Shown here: piece by piece, positions 1 to 8,971 of the stretch
Layout of the letters: each line of letters starts with the position of its first letter
How positions within the stretch are numbered: position 1 is the stretch's first letter
Source of the DNA: Candidatus Rifleibacteriota bacterium
GTDB taxonomy: Bacteria; Muiribacteriota; Ozemobacteria; Ozemobacterales; Ozemobacteraceae
Length of the DNA: 32,192 nt
Assembly (NCBI GenBank): GCA_017417215.1
Contig: JAFPZP010000037.1
Coordinates: forward strand, 1-32,192
Direction: 5' to 3'
Position numbers and translations under genes: made by a program
The notes under the pieces: generated by a model
Told to the model about the DNA's origin: nothing
Databases searched by the model: none
Seen by the model: only the letters and a program-made list of their open reading frames with translations

Positions 1-1409
1 GATTCGTCTGAATCTTGAACATATGTATCTGGTCGAAGCATTTCTGAATCATCATCAGATGACGCTCCACCTTCCCAACCCAGGTTATCATCTTCTTCAT
101 CGCCAAAACCATCATCAGAATCTAAATTACTATCAGTGCTGAATGAAGACGGAATATCTTCTTCGCTTGGATTATTTTCTGACTGAGAGAATGAATTTTC
201 GTTGTCAAAAGTTGTATCTTCATTAAATGCATTATCATCAAATGCAACAGAATTTACATCGAAAGAAGAAGTGTCGCCAAATTCATTTCCTGTTTCATTA
301 ATCTTAATGTCTTCAACAAACTGACCAGGCATCAAACCACCAGCAGCTTCAGCCTTTGGCAAAGACAAAGATCGTAAAATTGTTTCGCGAATATTAGTCA
401 TATGTTTCATAATCTGAAGAGTGCTATGGTAGAAATTCATAACAACCAGTTTTTTGCCTAATGGAATCAAAACCATATGACAATAAAGAATTCTGTTCCC
501 TTGAGTGAAATGGAAAAGAACATTTCCTATTTCAACTCCAGCTACATCACCCTTCCACTGATCATAAAGTCTAGGATTAAAAGGCATCAAAGTATCTTTA
601 ATTGCTTTACCTACTTGAGCCAAGGTTTGAGGAGTATCATAATTTGCTGCTTGAACCTGAAGCAAAAATTGACCTTCTAATCCAGATAGAGTAGCTAACA
701 AGTTAGGGCTGATTTTTTCTCTAAGCTGATAGTTAGTAGGAACAAACATGCTGAATTCATATTCTTTGTTTCGTAAAGGTCTAGTTCCTTTTATAGGACC
801 ATAAAAAGGTCTCAAACTATCGAGATATCTTGTTACTGAAACACCTTTGACACTATCTCTAAAAACCTGAGTCAATCGCTGTTTATTCAATACATAATCA
901 TAGACAAACCATCGTCCTCTTGTATAACGGCAAAAAACTTCATAGTCAAAACGCCCCCTGTTTGTATCTAAGCGAATAACTACTTTACACTGAGCTTTAC
1001 CATTATAACGTGGGTCAGAATAATCTATTCTAGCACCATTAGCAACTCGGTTCATAACCTTTGAAAGGAATCTGAACTCATTACGATGCGTCTGAATTTG
1101 GTATGAAAACAACTCGTTAAGTTCATCTTGGTCTAAGCGAGTTAAATTCTTACCATAGAGCAATTCAAGAAATGTCTGTACATCAAAATTTGAAAGACAG
1201 GCATCATATTCCCCATCCATAAGAGCTCCCATAAATGTATAAACCATGGGAACAGGAGATGGCAATTCCGTTCTGGCATCGGGTGGTTCTGGTATATCAG
1301 CCAGCAGCCCTCTTTGGGTTCTATTGATTTGGGCTACCGAGACCTTTGCCATAGGAACAATCATTAGTAAAGCAACGAGTATTTTTGTCAGCAGGTTTTT
1401 ATTTAACAT
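1..1409 (-). CDS. Secreted protein with acidic C-terminal tail (partial, runs off left edge)
   Basis: The frame is open from an ATG at 1409 to the window edge, so the C-terminus is missing and about 469 residues are visible. Residues 1-26 form a signal peptide ending near SVAQ. Residues about 50-180 resemble an NTF2/MlaC-like fold: an alpha-helical start, then strands with the pattern KVVIRLDTNRGRFDYEVFCRY and GRWFVYDYVL. Residues about 195-345 resemble a PsbP/DcrB-like domain (EFSMFVPTNYQL, then GNRILYCHMVLIPLGKK). From about residue 370 the chain becomes a low-complexity Asp/Glu/Ser/Asn tail. The domain likenesses are pattern recognition, not a search. It is divergent from the gene at 1611. 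No Shine-Dalgarno precedes the ATG; a consensus promoter lies directly upstream, so the mRNA may be leaderless. Function unknown; it should act outside the cytoplasmic membrane. Confidence 0.8.
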   Translation of the reverse strand, partial: MLNKNLLTKILVALLMIVPMAKVSVAQINRTQRGLLADIPEPPDARTELPSPVPMVYTFMGALMDGEYDACLSNFDVQTFLELLYGKNLTRLDQDELNELFSYQIQTHRNEFRFLSKVMNRVANGARIDYSDPRYNGKAQCKVVIRLDTNRGRFDYEVFCRYTRGRWFVYDYVLNKQRLTQVFRDSVKGVSVTRYLDSLRPFYGPIKGTRPLRNKEYEFSMFVPTNYQLREKISPNLLATLSGLEGQFLLQVQAANYDTPQTLAQVGKAIKDTLMPFNPRLYDQWKGDVAGVEIGNVLFHFTQGNRILYCHMVLIPLGKKLVVMNFYHSTLQIMKHMTNIRETILRSLSLPKAEAAGGLMPGQFVEDIKINETGNEFGDTSSFDVNSVAFDDNAFNEDTTFDNENSFSQSENNPSEEDIPSSFSTDSNLDSDDGFGDEEDDNLGWEGGASSDDDSEMLRPDTYVQDSDE

Positions 1410-1415
1410 ATTCTA

Positions 1416-1444
1416 AGATTAAATCACCATTGATTTTTTGTCAA
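1416..1444 (-). promoter_or_regulatory. Sigma70-type promoter, predicted leaderless start
   Basis: On the minus strand, TTGACA (1439-1444) is followed by a 17-bp spacer and TAATCT (1416-1421). Only 6 nt separate the -10 box from the ATG at 1409, so the predicted transcription start falls on the start codon. There is no Shine-Dalgarno motif to contradict this. Confidence 0.6.
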
Positions 1445-1610
1445 TCTTTCAAGGGAAAAGCGTTAGATTTTAGAAAATGATATCAGTAAAATATAATTTT
1501 TGGGGTTAATCAAATATAATAAAAATGAATAAATAAAAAAAATAGTATATAATTTTTCTAATGAACAAAAATAATCAAATAATTTTACGGAATTAAAACG
1601 AGGCTTATTA

Positions 1611-2876
1611 ATGCAGAATAACTTTCTTCGTAACTTAGTAATAATGTCAGGCGTTCTCATGATTGTTATTGGGTTAATAATAATCTATGACGCATACAAA
1701 TTAGTTAACTTTGTAAAAGAAGCAGAAGAAACAAGATCAACTAGAGTTCAGACAATTGGCATCAAGGGTCTTTGTGATGAAAAGCATATTGAATATGATA
1801 AAAATAAGATAGAAATAGAAAGTGCTTTAAATAACCTATTTAATATTAGAAAAAAACATATAGATTTTATCATCGGTTTCGATAGTTTTTATGGTTTCAA
1901 ACTTTTTGATTTTCCTTATCTAGCTGGGCAAAACAATGGTCGACAAATAGTAGAAACGGATTACCAAAACCAGGACAGCGATAAAGCTAAGTATACTGAA
2001 TTCAAAGAGAATATAAAGAAGTTTGATGATAACTTTAACATATCAACAATAAAAGATTTCGAATGGAATATTTTTGAATCCAAAAGCAATATTAATAATC
2101 CAATGTCAGCTACCTATATTATTACTTCTGATTATCTTTGCAAGCTTTGTACATTTATTGGGCTATCTGAAGCCTATTCCCCCAAAGATGATACTACAGC
2201 AGATTCAGCAACTTTATTCAGCGCTTTTCTTAAAATTTATTTATTAAGTTTTTATATAAACCAGAATCAAATTAGAGAAAACTGTCTGTTTGGCGAATCA
2301 ATCTATGTCTTTTACGATAATATTATAGCGGATAAATATACGAAAAATGAAATGGAAAGGATGCTAGCAGTAGTAAAAGATGTAATTGCCAATTATCCTG
2401 ACCCGCACAAAATTATAAATATTCATTATAATTTCACAAAAAAACTTTACGATTTCGCTTTTGCAAATTTTTTAGGAATCAGTTCACTTGCAAGAATATT
2501 TTTTGGCAACCCTTATCCATTGGTAGACAATATTTATAACAAATGTAAAGAAGGTAAATTTAAAGAAGCTACAAAAATAGCCCGTGAAAATCAATTCTGT
2601 CTAATATTTTTAACACCGGAATTAAACTCTTTTGAATCACATTACTCTTTGTTTATATTGGTAAAATCTCGCCTTGCTTTAATTCAAGCCCAACTAGAAT
2701 ACAAGCTAGGTCTGGAAATTACAGCAAAAGACCCATTTGATAACAAACCTATAAGTTTTTCTACTGATGAAAAAGGGCAAAAAACCTTCTATTGCCGTGG
2801 TTCTCAAGGAAAAGGGAAAATTATCAACTGTGATACAAATCTGAAAAATAAAATATTAAAACAAAATAATCATTAA
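1611..2876 (+). CDS. Membrane-anchored protein of unknown function
   Basis: 421 residues. One transmembrane segment at about residues 8-28 follows a short N-terminus and precedes a charged stretch, so this looks like a signal anchor with the bulk of the protein exported. The remainder is mostly helical, with no family I recognise. Scattered cysteines include a CKLC pair at residues 177-180 and others near the C-terminus, which might form disulfides if exported. The ATG has a reasonable ribosome binding site (ACGAGG, about 8 nt upstream). The 200 bp before it are extremely AT-rich; they hold TATAAT hexamers at 1515-1520 and 1548-1553 but no convincing -35 box. The next gene starts about 90 bp downstream in the same direction. 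Function is not assigned. Confidence 0.75.
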   Translation: MQNNFLRNLVIMSGVLMIVIGLIIIYDAYKLVNFVKEAEETRSTRVQTIGIKGLCDEKHIEYDKNKIEIESALNNLFNIRKKHIDFIIGFDSFYGFKLFDFPYLAGQNNGRQIVETDYQNQDSDKAKYTEFKENIKKFDDNFNISTIKDFEWNIFESKSNINNPMSATYIITSDYLCKLCTFIGLSEAYSPKDDTTADSATLFSAFLKIYLLSFYINQNQIRENCLFGESIYVFYDNIIADKYTKNEMERMLAVVKDVIANYPDPHKIINIHYNFTKKLYDFAFANFLGISSLARIFFGNPYPLVDNIYNKCKEGKFKEATKIARENQFCLIFLTPELNSFESHYSLFILVKSRLALIQAQLEYKLGLEITAKDPFDNKPISFSTDEKGQKTFYCRGSQGKGKIINCDTNLKNKILKQNNH

Positions 2877-2968
2877 AAGTTTTTAATATTATATTTTAAA
2901 CTTTTTGATATTATGTTAAGTATATAAATTAACGACCTTTATGTACCCTGTCTGATATGGAGGAATTT

Positions 2969-4135
2969 ATGAGAAATTATTCTCTTAATCACCTTGTGAA
3001 ATCTTCTAAGCTAGGTTTAACAGCTAGCATTTTAATTATATCTTTAGCCTTAGCTCCTGCTTTATATTCCAATGAAAGTCCTTTTGACGACGACAAAGAT
3101 GTCAGCGTATTAGAAACAGCATCTTCTAATAATGCTGTTACTATTTCAGACATCAAGATTGCTGAAGCTGCTGGAATAAAAGAAGTAGAAGATGGTTATC
3201 CTATCAATGGCGTTATTGCAGCCAATACATTAAGACTACGTTCTTGGCCATGGGGCGAAGTTACTGGCAAATATCACAAGGGTGACAGTCTAAAGGTTTT
3301 AGGTGAATCTGGTGAATTCTATCTAGTCGAAATCAATGGTCAGCAAGGCTATATGCACAAAAGCTACATTTCGACAGATAAAGCCTCTGCTTCATATCAA
3401 CAGCCATCTTACCCTGGCAATACAAGATCAGGTGGTTATATTCCTTTAAAAGACGGAGTTACAGCTTCAAATACTGGCGTTTCTACCGGTAGCAGTTCTA
3501 GTTCTAGTTCTGGTTCTTCATCTGGTAGCTCTTCTTCTGGAAGTTCATCTTCTAGTAGCAGCGGAAGCGTAAATAACATTTCAACTGCTGATTATACCGG
3601 AGTTACCAAAGTTATTTATGATATAGTCAAGAAATTCTGCGATGCTAACCAAGCTTATGTTTTAGGTGCAGCTCACAGTAGCAATTCTGGTTATGTTACT
3701 AAATCTGACTGTTCAGGTTTTACTGGCCAATTCATAAATAAAATTTCAGAAATGGCTGGTGTTAAACCAGTTATCGGTAATAGTTTCCCAACTTCTACCA
3801 ATTATGCAAATTCAAAGTATACTCAAAAAGTAACTGGTGCTTTTCCACCACCAAATCCAAAAGATTTAATCAAACCAGGTGACATTTTTGTTATGAGCAA
3901 GAGTAGTCCAAGTGGTTATGGTCACGTTGGTGTATTCATGGGTTACAACTCTGCTGGTCAGCCCCTTATTGCACATTCAACCACAAGAAAAGTTGATGGC
4001 AGCACAACCATCGGTAACTTGGGAACAACTGGCGTAAGAGTAGAAGTAATTCCATCCTGGTATACCAAAAGATGGATGGGTGTATATCGTTTGAATAATA
4101 TGGATGAAATAGCTAAGAACTTAGAAAGCAAATAA
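2969..4135 (+). CDS. Secreted NlpC/P60 cell-wall hydrolase with SH3b domain
   Basis: Predicted secreted peptidoglycan endopeptidase (388 residues). The ATG at 2969 is preferred over the in-frame ATG at 2957 because GGAGG at 2959-2963 sits 5 nt before it. Order of parts: signal peptide (about 1-34, ending LAPALYSN); a bacterial SH3 domain (about 76-140, with TLRLRSWPWGEV and QGYMHKSYIS) that normally binds the wall; a Ser/Gly-rich linker (about 168-200); then the NlpC/P60 domain. The catalytic triad is visible: Cys248 in SDCSGF, His319 in GHVGVF and His336 in IAHST. This family cleaves stem peptides, often the gamma-D-Glu to diamino acid bond. The beta-propeller gene begins 6 nt after the stop and is probably cotranscribed. 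Confidence 0.92.
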   Translation: MRNYSLNHLVKSSKLGLTASILIISLALAPALYSNESPFDDDKDVSVLETASSNNAVTISDIKIAEAAGIKEVEDGYPINGVIAANTLRLRSWPWGEVTGKYHKGDSLKVLGESGEFYLVEINGQQGYMHKSYISTDKASASYQQPSYPGNTRSGGYIPLKDGVTASNTGVSTGSSSSSSSGSSSGSSSSGSSSSSSSGSVNNISTADYTGVTKVIYDIVKKFCDANQAYVLGAAHSSNSGYVTKSDCSGFTGQFINKISEMAGVKPVIGNSFPTSTNYANSKYTQKVTGAFPPPNPKDLIKPGDIFVMSKSSPSGYGHVGVFMGYNSAGQPLIAHSTTRKVDGSTTIGNLGTTGVRVEVIPSWYTKRWMGVYRLNNMDEIAKNLESK

Positions 4136-4141
4136 AATATA

Positions 4142-5143
4142 ATGTTCTATAAAAGAATTATCACAGCCTTAGTATTCTTGCTTTCTTTGCAGATTGTTCA
4201 ACCCTGCTATTCACAATTAGCCGATAAAGAAATGGTATTTTCTACCTATCTAGAGTTTTCTAACGGAGAAACACCAGATAAGCTCCTTTGGATAACAGAA
4301 ACTGACGGGACTCCAAACATAGGCACCTTGCAGTGCCCTATGGCTTACATTTCTCTTCCAGACGGAAACATTTGGATAGCAGACACCCAAAATGTTAGAA
4401 TTTGCCTTTTTTCTTCAAATGGCAAATTACTAAAAGCTATAAACCTGTTAGAACTAGGCAAAAAAGCAGGTTTACCAAATCCTCCAGCAATTGTAGATAT
4501 CTGTTTATCAAACAACAAACTTCTTGCTGCAGATGCAGCAAGCAATTCTGTTCTTGAAATAAACCCAGATAATCTTTCAATGCGTATATTTGGCTCTCCA
4601 TCAACAGATAAAGGTGGATGGTTTCAAATCTCCCATCTCTTTACAGACAACCAGGAAAGAATCTACATAGATGACTTAGCCTTAGGCAAAATAATAGTTC
4701 TAGATAAAGATGGCAATATAATTGGTGAAAATGCAGCAGCATCAATAGGTGTAAGTAAAATAGATTCCAGAATGGCTTCTATTCATTATGTTGAAGAAAA
4801 TGACGGTGAAGCAGATGCAAAGTATTATCAGCTTACTATAAACAAAGGCTATAATACCCCCTGGTTCCCCGTTGTAAATTTAAACGACCAGGAAAATATT
4901 TTCTACATCAACATTATTGGTATAGATAAAAATAATGATGTTTACATTCTCTATGAAACAGAAAACAATCGTTATTATAAAGTATTCTCTATGACAGGAG
5001 AATTAAAACAAAGCTTTGTTACATCTCCTATCATGCCAATGATTAATCCTGCTACGCCAGATTGGATAGATGAAAATGGGAATATCTACACTGTAGCTGT
5101 TGTAGGAAAAACACTAAAAATACTAAAATATCAACGACAATAA
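4142..5143 (+). CDS. Secreted NHL-type beta-propeller protein
   Basis: 333 residues with a signal peptide (about 1-25, a hydrophobic core followed by QPCYSQL). The body shows repeating propeller-like units. The clearest is an NHL-like blade with GNIWIADTQN followed by RICLFSSNGK; others are NKLLAADAASNSVLEI, ERIYIDDLALGKIIVLDKDG, NDVYILYETENN and GNIYTVAVVGK. NHL propellers usually mediate protein or ligand binding. The start lies 6 nt after the stop of the NlpC/P60 gene and has no Shine-Dalgarno, which suggests translational coupling in one operon. A strong terminator follows. A role in organising or regulating the adjacent wall hydrolase is only a contextual guess. A general six-bladed propeller (TolB-like or quinoprotein-like) is the alternative fold. 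Confidence 0.8.
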   Translation: MFYKRIITALVFLLSLQIVQPCYSQLADKEMVFSTYLEFSNGETPDKLLWITETDGTPNIGTLQCPMAYISLPDGNIWIADTQNVRICLFSSNGKLLKAINLLELGKKAGLPNPPAIVDICLSNNKLLAADAASNSVLEINPDNLSMRIFGSPSTDKGGWFQISHLFTDNQERIYIDDLALGKIIVLDKDGNIIGENAAASIGVSKIDSRMASIHYVEENDGEADAKYYQLTINKGYNTPWFPVVNLNDQENIFYINIIGIDKNNDVYILYETENNRYYKVFSMTGELKQSFVTSPIMPMINPATPDWIDENGNIYTVAVVGKTLKILKYQRQ

Positions 5144-5176
5144 TATTTAAAACAAATAATTTACAATCAGCATTTT

Positions 5177-5209
5177 AAAAAGCTATAAAAATGATTTATA
5201 GCTTTTTTT
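5177..5209 (+). terminator. Rho-independent terminator
   Basis: AAAAAGCTATAAA (5177-5189) pairs perfectly with TTTATAGCTTTTT (5195-5207) around a 5-nt loop and runs into a T-tract. It lies 34 bp after the beta-propeller stop codon and ends the upstream operon. Confidence 0.85.
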
Positions 5210-5288
5210 ATGTCTAAAATCCAACTACCTATATTCATTTTGAATTATTTCTTCTTGAGCAATATTAGCAAAATCCACGATTGAAACA

Positions 5289-5317
5289 TTGAAAAAAACA
5301 ATAAACCATGATAAAAT
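5289..5317 (+). promoter_or_regulatory. Sigma70-type promoter of the TPR-spoIID-recN-rsuA unit
   Basis: TTGAAA (5289-5294), a 17-bp spacer and TAAAAT (5312-5317). It lies between the upstream terminator and the GTG at 5360, giving a predicted leader of about 35 nt. Unlike the leaderless promoters in this window, it leaves room for the GGAG ribosome binding site. Confidence 0.6.
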
Positions 5318-5359
5318 AACACCCCACAATATAAGGTAAACAAATTCGGAGAAATACTT

Positions 5360-7465
5360 GTGCATTCCAGCAATTTAAGACAAAAACTGCTTATAGCAGC
5401 CATGTTTTGTTGTCTTTCTGCAAATATAAGCATAGCAGCAGACACACCGGAACAGATTGAACAATACAAATATGCCATGGGGCTAATTCAACATCAGCTA
5501 TATGAAGAAGCTGCCAAAGTTCTTTCTAATATTCTTTCAGAACCCAAAGTTTTTTCACAAAGTGATGGAGCTCTGTTTTGGCTTGGTCAATGTGAATATA
5601 GCTTAAAGAACTACGTTAAAGCCGCTGGCTATTATCAAAAACTTTTAAAAGACTATCCTGGTTCTCAATTTAGAGACAGAGCAGCTTATGGATTAGGCTG
5701 GGCTCATACTAGCGACAACAATCCAAAATCAGCCGCTGAAGCTTTTGCAAAAGTATCAAAAAAAGATTTGAATCATTGGAAGGATTCTCGTATCAAACGT
5801 GGTTACATAATGGTCAAGTATAAGATGGATACAGACCAGATGATTAAGAACTACGAAGAATTATTGGCAGAACCTTCGCTGAATGAGCAACAGAAATATG
5901 AATGCCATCTTCAGATTGGTATTGGTAAATATGAACAAAGTATTTACAGACAAGCCTTAGAACACCTTGAAATTGCCATAAAAACAGCCCCTTCCGATAA
6001 GAAACAGGCAATTATGTTTTATATTTCTGAATCATACTTTAGGCTAAAAGACTATTCTAGAGCGACTTCCGAATATGCAGAAACCATATCATTGGGTCCA
6101 GATACAGCAATAGCACAAAAATCAGCCTATTCTTTGGGCTGGTGTTATATTAACCTTCAACAGAGCGATAAAGCTCTAACTCTTTTTGTAAAACAGGCAG
6201 ATAATCCAAAATCTGTTGTTCAAAAAGAATGCGCTCAGAATACAATAGACCTTCTTATGAATATGCACAAGTATTCTGAAGCAATTGAGAGAATAGATAA
6301 ATATATAAACAGTTTTTCATCTAATGAACAGGAAACACTACTTTATATAAAGGCTCTTGCCTTATCTAGACTTGGTGAAAACGAAAAAAGCCTGAATGCT
6401 TTCGCAGATTTTAAGAAAAAATTTCCTAATTCTCCTAAAAAAGATGAAGCAACCTATCAATCAGGTCTTGTTCAGATATCTATGAGTAGATTCAAAGATG
6501 CAATTAAAACCTTTGAACAGATTTCAAGTGAAAAAACAGACCCAGATATCAGAGAAAAAGCAATTTACCGCATTGGCGAATGTTATTTCAACTTAACCAA
6601 TATTACAGAAGCAGGTAATGCTTTCAACAAAGTCATCAAGCTTTTCCCACAGGGCAAAACAAAAATCGATGCTCTTTATCAATTAGGGGAACTGGCATAT
6701 ATGCAAAACAGCTATGCTGATGCTCTTACTGCTTTTGAAGCAATAGCGGCAAGTAATACCGAGCTTTCTTCACAAGCATTATTCAGATGTGGCGAAGTAT
6801 TAATGAAAGCTGGCGACTATCAGGAAGCTATCAAAAAATTTAAAGAATATAGAACAAAAAATCCTAAAGGAAAACTCACAGAAGATGCTTTGTTCAAAAC
6901 AGGTATGTGCTGGCAGGAATTAAAAGATGATGCCCAAGCTTTGGCTGCTTATTCCCAATTAATGAATGCTCAAGGCTATTTTAGGCAGGAAGCAAGATTC
7001 AATATTGCGGAAATAGCGAGAAGCGTTAACAATTACACTCTTGCTATTCAACATTACAAAGCTATTATTTCTGAAGAACCCAAGCACCCACTTGCAACTG
7101 CTGCGAAAAGAGCAACAGGAATATGCTTATATGCAATGCAAGATTATGAAGGCGCAAAAGACACATTCTCACAAATTCTGAAGGATTACCCATCTACAGA
7201 TCAAGTTATTCCAGAAACCAGACTATGGTTAGGAAGAACACTAATCGCTTTAAATGATACAGAAAATGGCATATTAGAACTTCTTAAAGTGCCTGTAATG
7301 TATCCTAAGTGCGATTATATTGCAGATGCTTATATAGAGTCTGCCAGAGCCTATAATAAATTAGGCAAGACAGACAAAGCCAAAAAGATGTATAATGACG
7401 CTTTAAAATCAAAACCAAATCCAGAACAACGGAAAGAAGCAGAAGACTTTACCAAAAAGAAATAA
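5360..7465 (+). CDS. Secreted TPR-repeat protein
   Basis: 701 residues. The GTG start is chosen because GGAG lies 8 nt upstream and because residues 1-27 then make a complete signal peptide (RQK n-region, hydrophobic core, cleavage near SIAA). The rest is a nearly continuous array of tetratricopeptide repeats, perhaps 15 or more. Typical units are LFWLGQCEYSLKNYVKAAGYYQKLLKDYP, split here as LFWLGQCEYSLKNY and VKAAGYYQKLLKDYP, and AIYRIGECYFNLTNITEAGNAF. Ends of repeats carry FP or YP plus small residues, as in YbgF/BamD-type periplasmic TPRs. Such proteins are scaffolds at the envelope. The SpoIID-domain gene starts 21 nt downstream, so it probably works with that murein enzyme. No catalytic domain is visible. 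Confidence 0.85.
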   Translation: MHSSNLRQKLLIAAMFCCLSANISIAADTPEQIEQYKYAMGLIQHQLYEEAAKVLSNILSEPKVFSQSDGALFWLGQCEYSLKNYVKAAGYYQKLLKDYPGSQFRDRAAYGLGWAHTSDNNPKSAAEAFAKVSKKDLNHWKDSRIKRGYIMVKYKMDTDQMIKNYEELLAEPSLNEQQKYECHLQIGIGKYEQSIYRQALEHLEIAIKTAPSDKKQAIMFYISESYFRLKDYSRATSEYAETISLGPDTAIAQKSAYSLGWCYINLQQSDKALTLFVKQADNPKSVVQKECAQNTIDLLMNMHKYSEAIERIDKYINSFSSNEQETLLYIKALALSRLGENEKSLNAFADFKKKFPNSPKKDEATYQSGLVQISMSRFKDAIKTFEQISSEKTDPDIREKAIYRIGECYFNLTNITEAGNAFNKVIKLFPQGKTKIDALYQLGELAYMQNSYADALTAFEAIAASNTELSSQALFRCGEVLMKAGDYQEAIKKFKEYRTKNPKGKLTEDALFKTGMCWQELKDDAQALAAYSQLMNAQGYFRQEARFNIAEIARSVNNYTLAIQHYKAIISEEPKHPLATAAKRATGICLYAMQDYEGAKDTFSQILKDYPSTDQVIPETRLWLGRTLIALNDTENGILELLKVPVMYPKCDYIADAYIESARAYNKLGKTDKAKKMYNDALKSKPNPEQRKEAEDFTKKK

Positions 7466-7486
7466 ACTTCTCTGAATTTATAATAA

Positions 7487-8971
7487 ATGAAAAATTTAAG
7501 ATTCTTAATTACAGTATTAATAATTAATATAGGTTTTATTTCTACAGCTTTAGCTGATGTAAGCTTTCTAGATACACCTAGAAACATAAGAATAGGTCTT
7601 GAATTAGCTGGTACACCTGATCAGTCTTATATTACAACATCAAATGGCATAATAGATATATTTGATATTGGCAAGAAAAAAACTATATTCAGTGGGAAAG
7701 CTTCTAGGTTATCAATTCATGCAAAAAAAGCCGGAAGTATTCTTCTCACCGTAAATGAACAATCCTTTACTGCTAGTAGTTCTGTCAGAATTACCAACAA
7801 AAGCCCAAGAAAAGAAACCATAACTTTAACCCCACCACCTAAAAAGGCTAAGACCTATAGGGGTAGCTTAGAAGTCAGATGTTCTGGATACAGGCTTTAT
7901 TGGGTAAATATTGTTGATATGGAAGACTATCTTAAATCTGTAGTTCCTTCTGAAATATCAACCAGAGCACCAAAAGCTGCTGTTGAAGCTCAAACTATAG
8001 CAGCTAGAACATACGCAATAAGAAATATTGACAGACACTTAAAAAAGGAAAACTTTAATCTCTGCGATACTGTTCACTGTCAAGCATATTTCGGAATATC
8101 AAAAGAAGACCAGAAACATAACGAAGCAGTAAAAGCCACCGAAGGCAAAATCCTACTTTACAACAATACTCCGGCAAATACTGTTTATCACTCAAATTGT
8201 GGTGGTTATATTATTAGTAGCCAAGCAGCCTGGGGAGGACAGAATGTTCCTTATCTTATAGGTCACTTTGACGGAATTAAAGGAAAAAAGTCTTTCTGTG
8301 AATATGGCAAATCTTTCTTATCCAGACAAACCAACATAGTCTTGCCAGAAAAGTCGAAACGACTAGTAATAGGTGTTACAGCACACAATTCAAAAAAGAA
8401 AACTCACAGCAACTATGGACATAGAGTAGGTATGTGTCAGGATGGTGCTATAGGAATGGCATTAATAGGATATTCCTGCAGTAATATACTAGGTTTTTAT
8501 TACCCTAACACAAAAATAGAAACCTTAAAATACGCGGGAAGAAATACTTCTAATAAATATGCTCCAACAGAAGTTACTTCTCTAGCAGATTTAAAAGCTA
8601 ATGGAAATAAAAAGCCAGAAAAGAAGCCTGTTACTACTACAACAGAAGCTAAATCTTCAGTAAAACAAGAAGAAAGTATTAAAGCAACAGCGAAAGCAGA
8701 AACAGCAACAGCTTCTGAAAGCATACAAATAGCTTCTGTTCCACAAAGCAACAAGGAACAACCAAAAGCTGATTTATCAATTCCATCTACAGAGGATTCA
8801 GATACCGTTGTGGCCTTAGAAGGTCAGTCTGGAAATAACCTTAAAAATGTATTAAAAGAAATTAGCGAAACCAAACCCAATAATGCATCTATAGCCATAA
8901 GAAAACACTTTTGGAAATCAGCAGACCCCAAAATTATTGTAAAATCAAAGTTTTCCAGGAGAAGAAGATGA
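7487..8971 (+). CDS. SpoIID/LytB-domain murein transglycosylase-like protein
   Basis: 494 residues with a signal peptide (about 1-23, ending TALA). The SpoIID domain spans about residues 125-355: EVRCSGYRLYWVNIVDMEDY, then SVVPSEIS, EAQTIAARTYA, LCDTVHCQAY, YHSNCGGY, GHRVGMCQDGAIGMA and GFYYPNTKIE. Glu156 in VVPSE matches the catalytic glutamate of SpoIID, which cleaves glycan strands lacking stem peptides; Cys193 and Cys198 match conserved domain cysteines. A tail of about 130 residues rich in Lys, Thr, Ala, Glu and Ser makes it longer than usual. SpoIID domains also occur in non-sporulating bacteria, and no other sporulation gene is seen here. The stop overlaps the recN start by 4 bp (ATGA), and its last Arg codons form the recN ribosome binding site. 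No Shine-Dalgarno precedes its own ATG. Confidence 0.9.
   Translation: MKNLRFLITVLIINIGFISTALADVSFLDTPRNIRIGLELAGTPDQSYITTSNGIIDIFDIGKKKTIFSGKASRLSIHAKKAGSILLTVNEQSFTASSSVRITNKSPRKETITLTPPPKKAKTYRGSLEVRCSGYRLYWVNIVDMEDYLKSVVPSEISTRAPKAAVEAQTIAARTYAIRNIDRHLKKENFNLCDTVHCQAYFGISKEDQKHNEAVKATEGKILLYNNTPANTVYHSNCGGYIISSQAAWGGQNVPYLIGHFDGIKGKKSFCEYGKSFLSRQTNIVLPEKSKRLVIGVTAHNSKKKTHSNYGHRVGMCQDGAIGMALIGYSCSNILGFYYPNTKIETLKYAGRNTSNKYAPTEVTSLADLKANGNKKPEKKPVTTTTEAKSSVKQEESIKATAKAETATASESIQIASVPQSNKEQPKADLSIPSTEDSDTVVALEGQSGNNLKNVLKEISETKPNNASIAIRKHFWKSADPKIIVKSKFSRRRR

Noticed and set aside
477..680. Plus-strand open frame of 67 codons inside the partial gene 1-1409
   Set aside because: It has no ribosome binding site and lies wholly within a convincing minus-strand gene with a signal peptide.
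1410..1610. Search for an RNA gene or regulatory RNA in the 200-bp intergenic region
   Set aside because: It is very AT-rich with no stable hairpin or tRNA-like fold; only the minus-strand promoter and loose TATAAT hexamers are visible.
2875..2905. AAAAGTTT / AAACTTTT inverted repeat after the 1611 gene
   Set aside because: Eight AT-rich pairs with a 15-nt loop overlapping the stop codon are too weak to call a terminator.
8911..8967. Upstream ATG for recN adding 19 residues
   Set aside because: It lies inside the SpoIID-like gene, lacks a ribosome binding site and adds residues that do not belong to the RecN N-terminus; the ATG at 8968 has AGGAGA and the ATGA overlap.
7487..8971. Evidence for an endospore-forming organism
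   Set aside because: A SpoIID domain alone is not diagnostic. It occurs in non-sporulating bacteria, and no other sporulation gene is present here.
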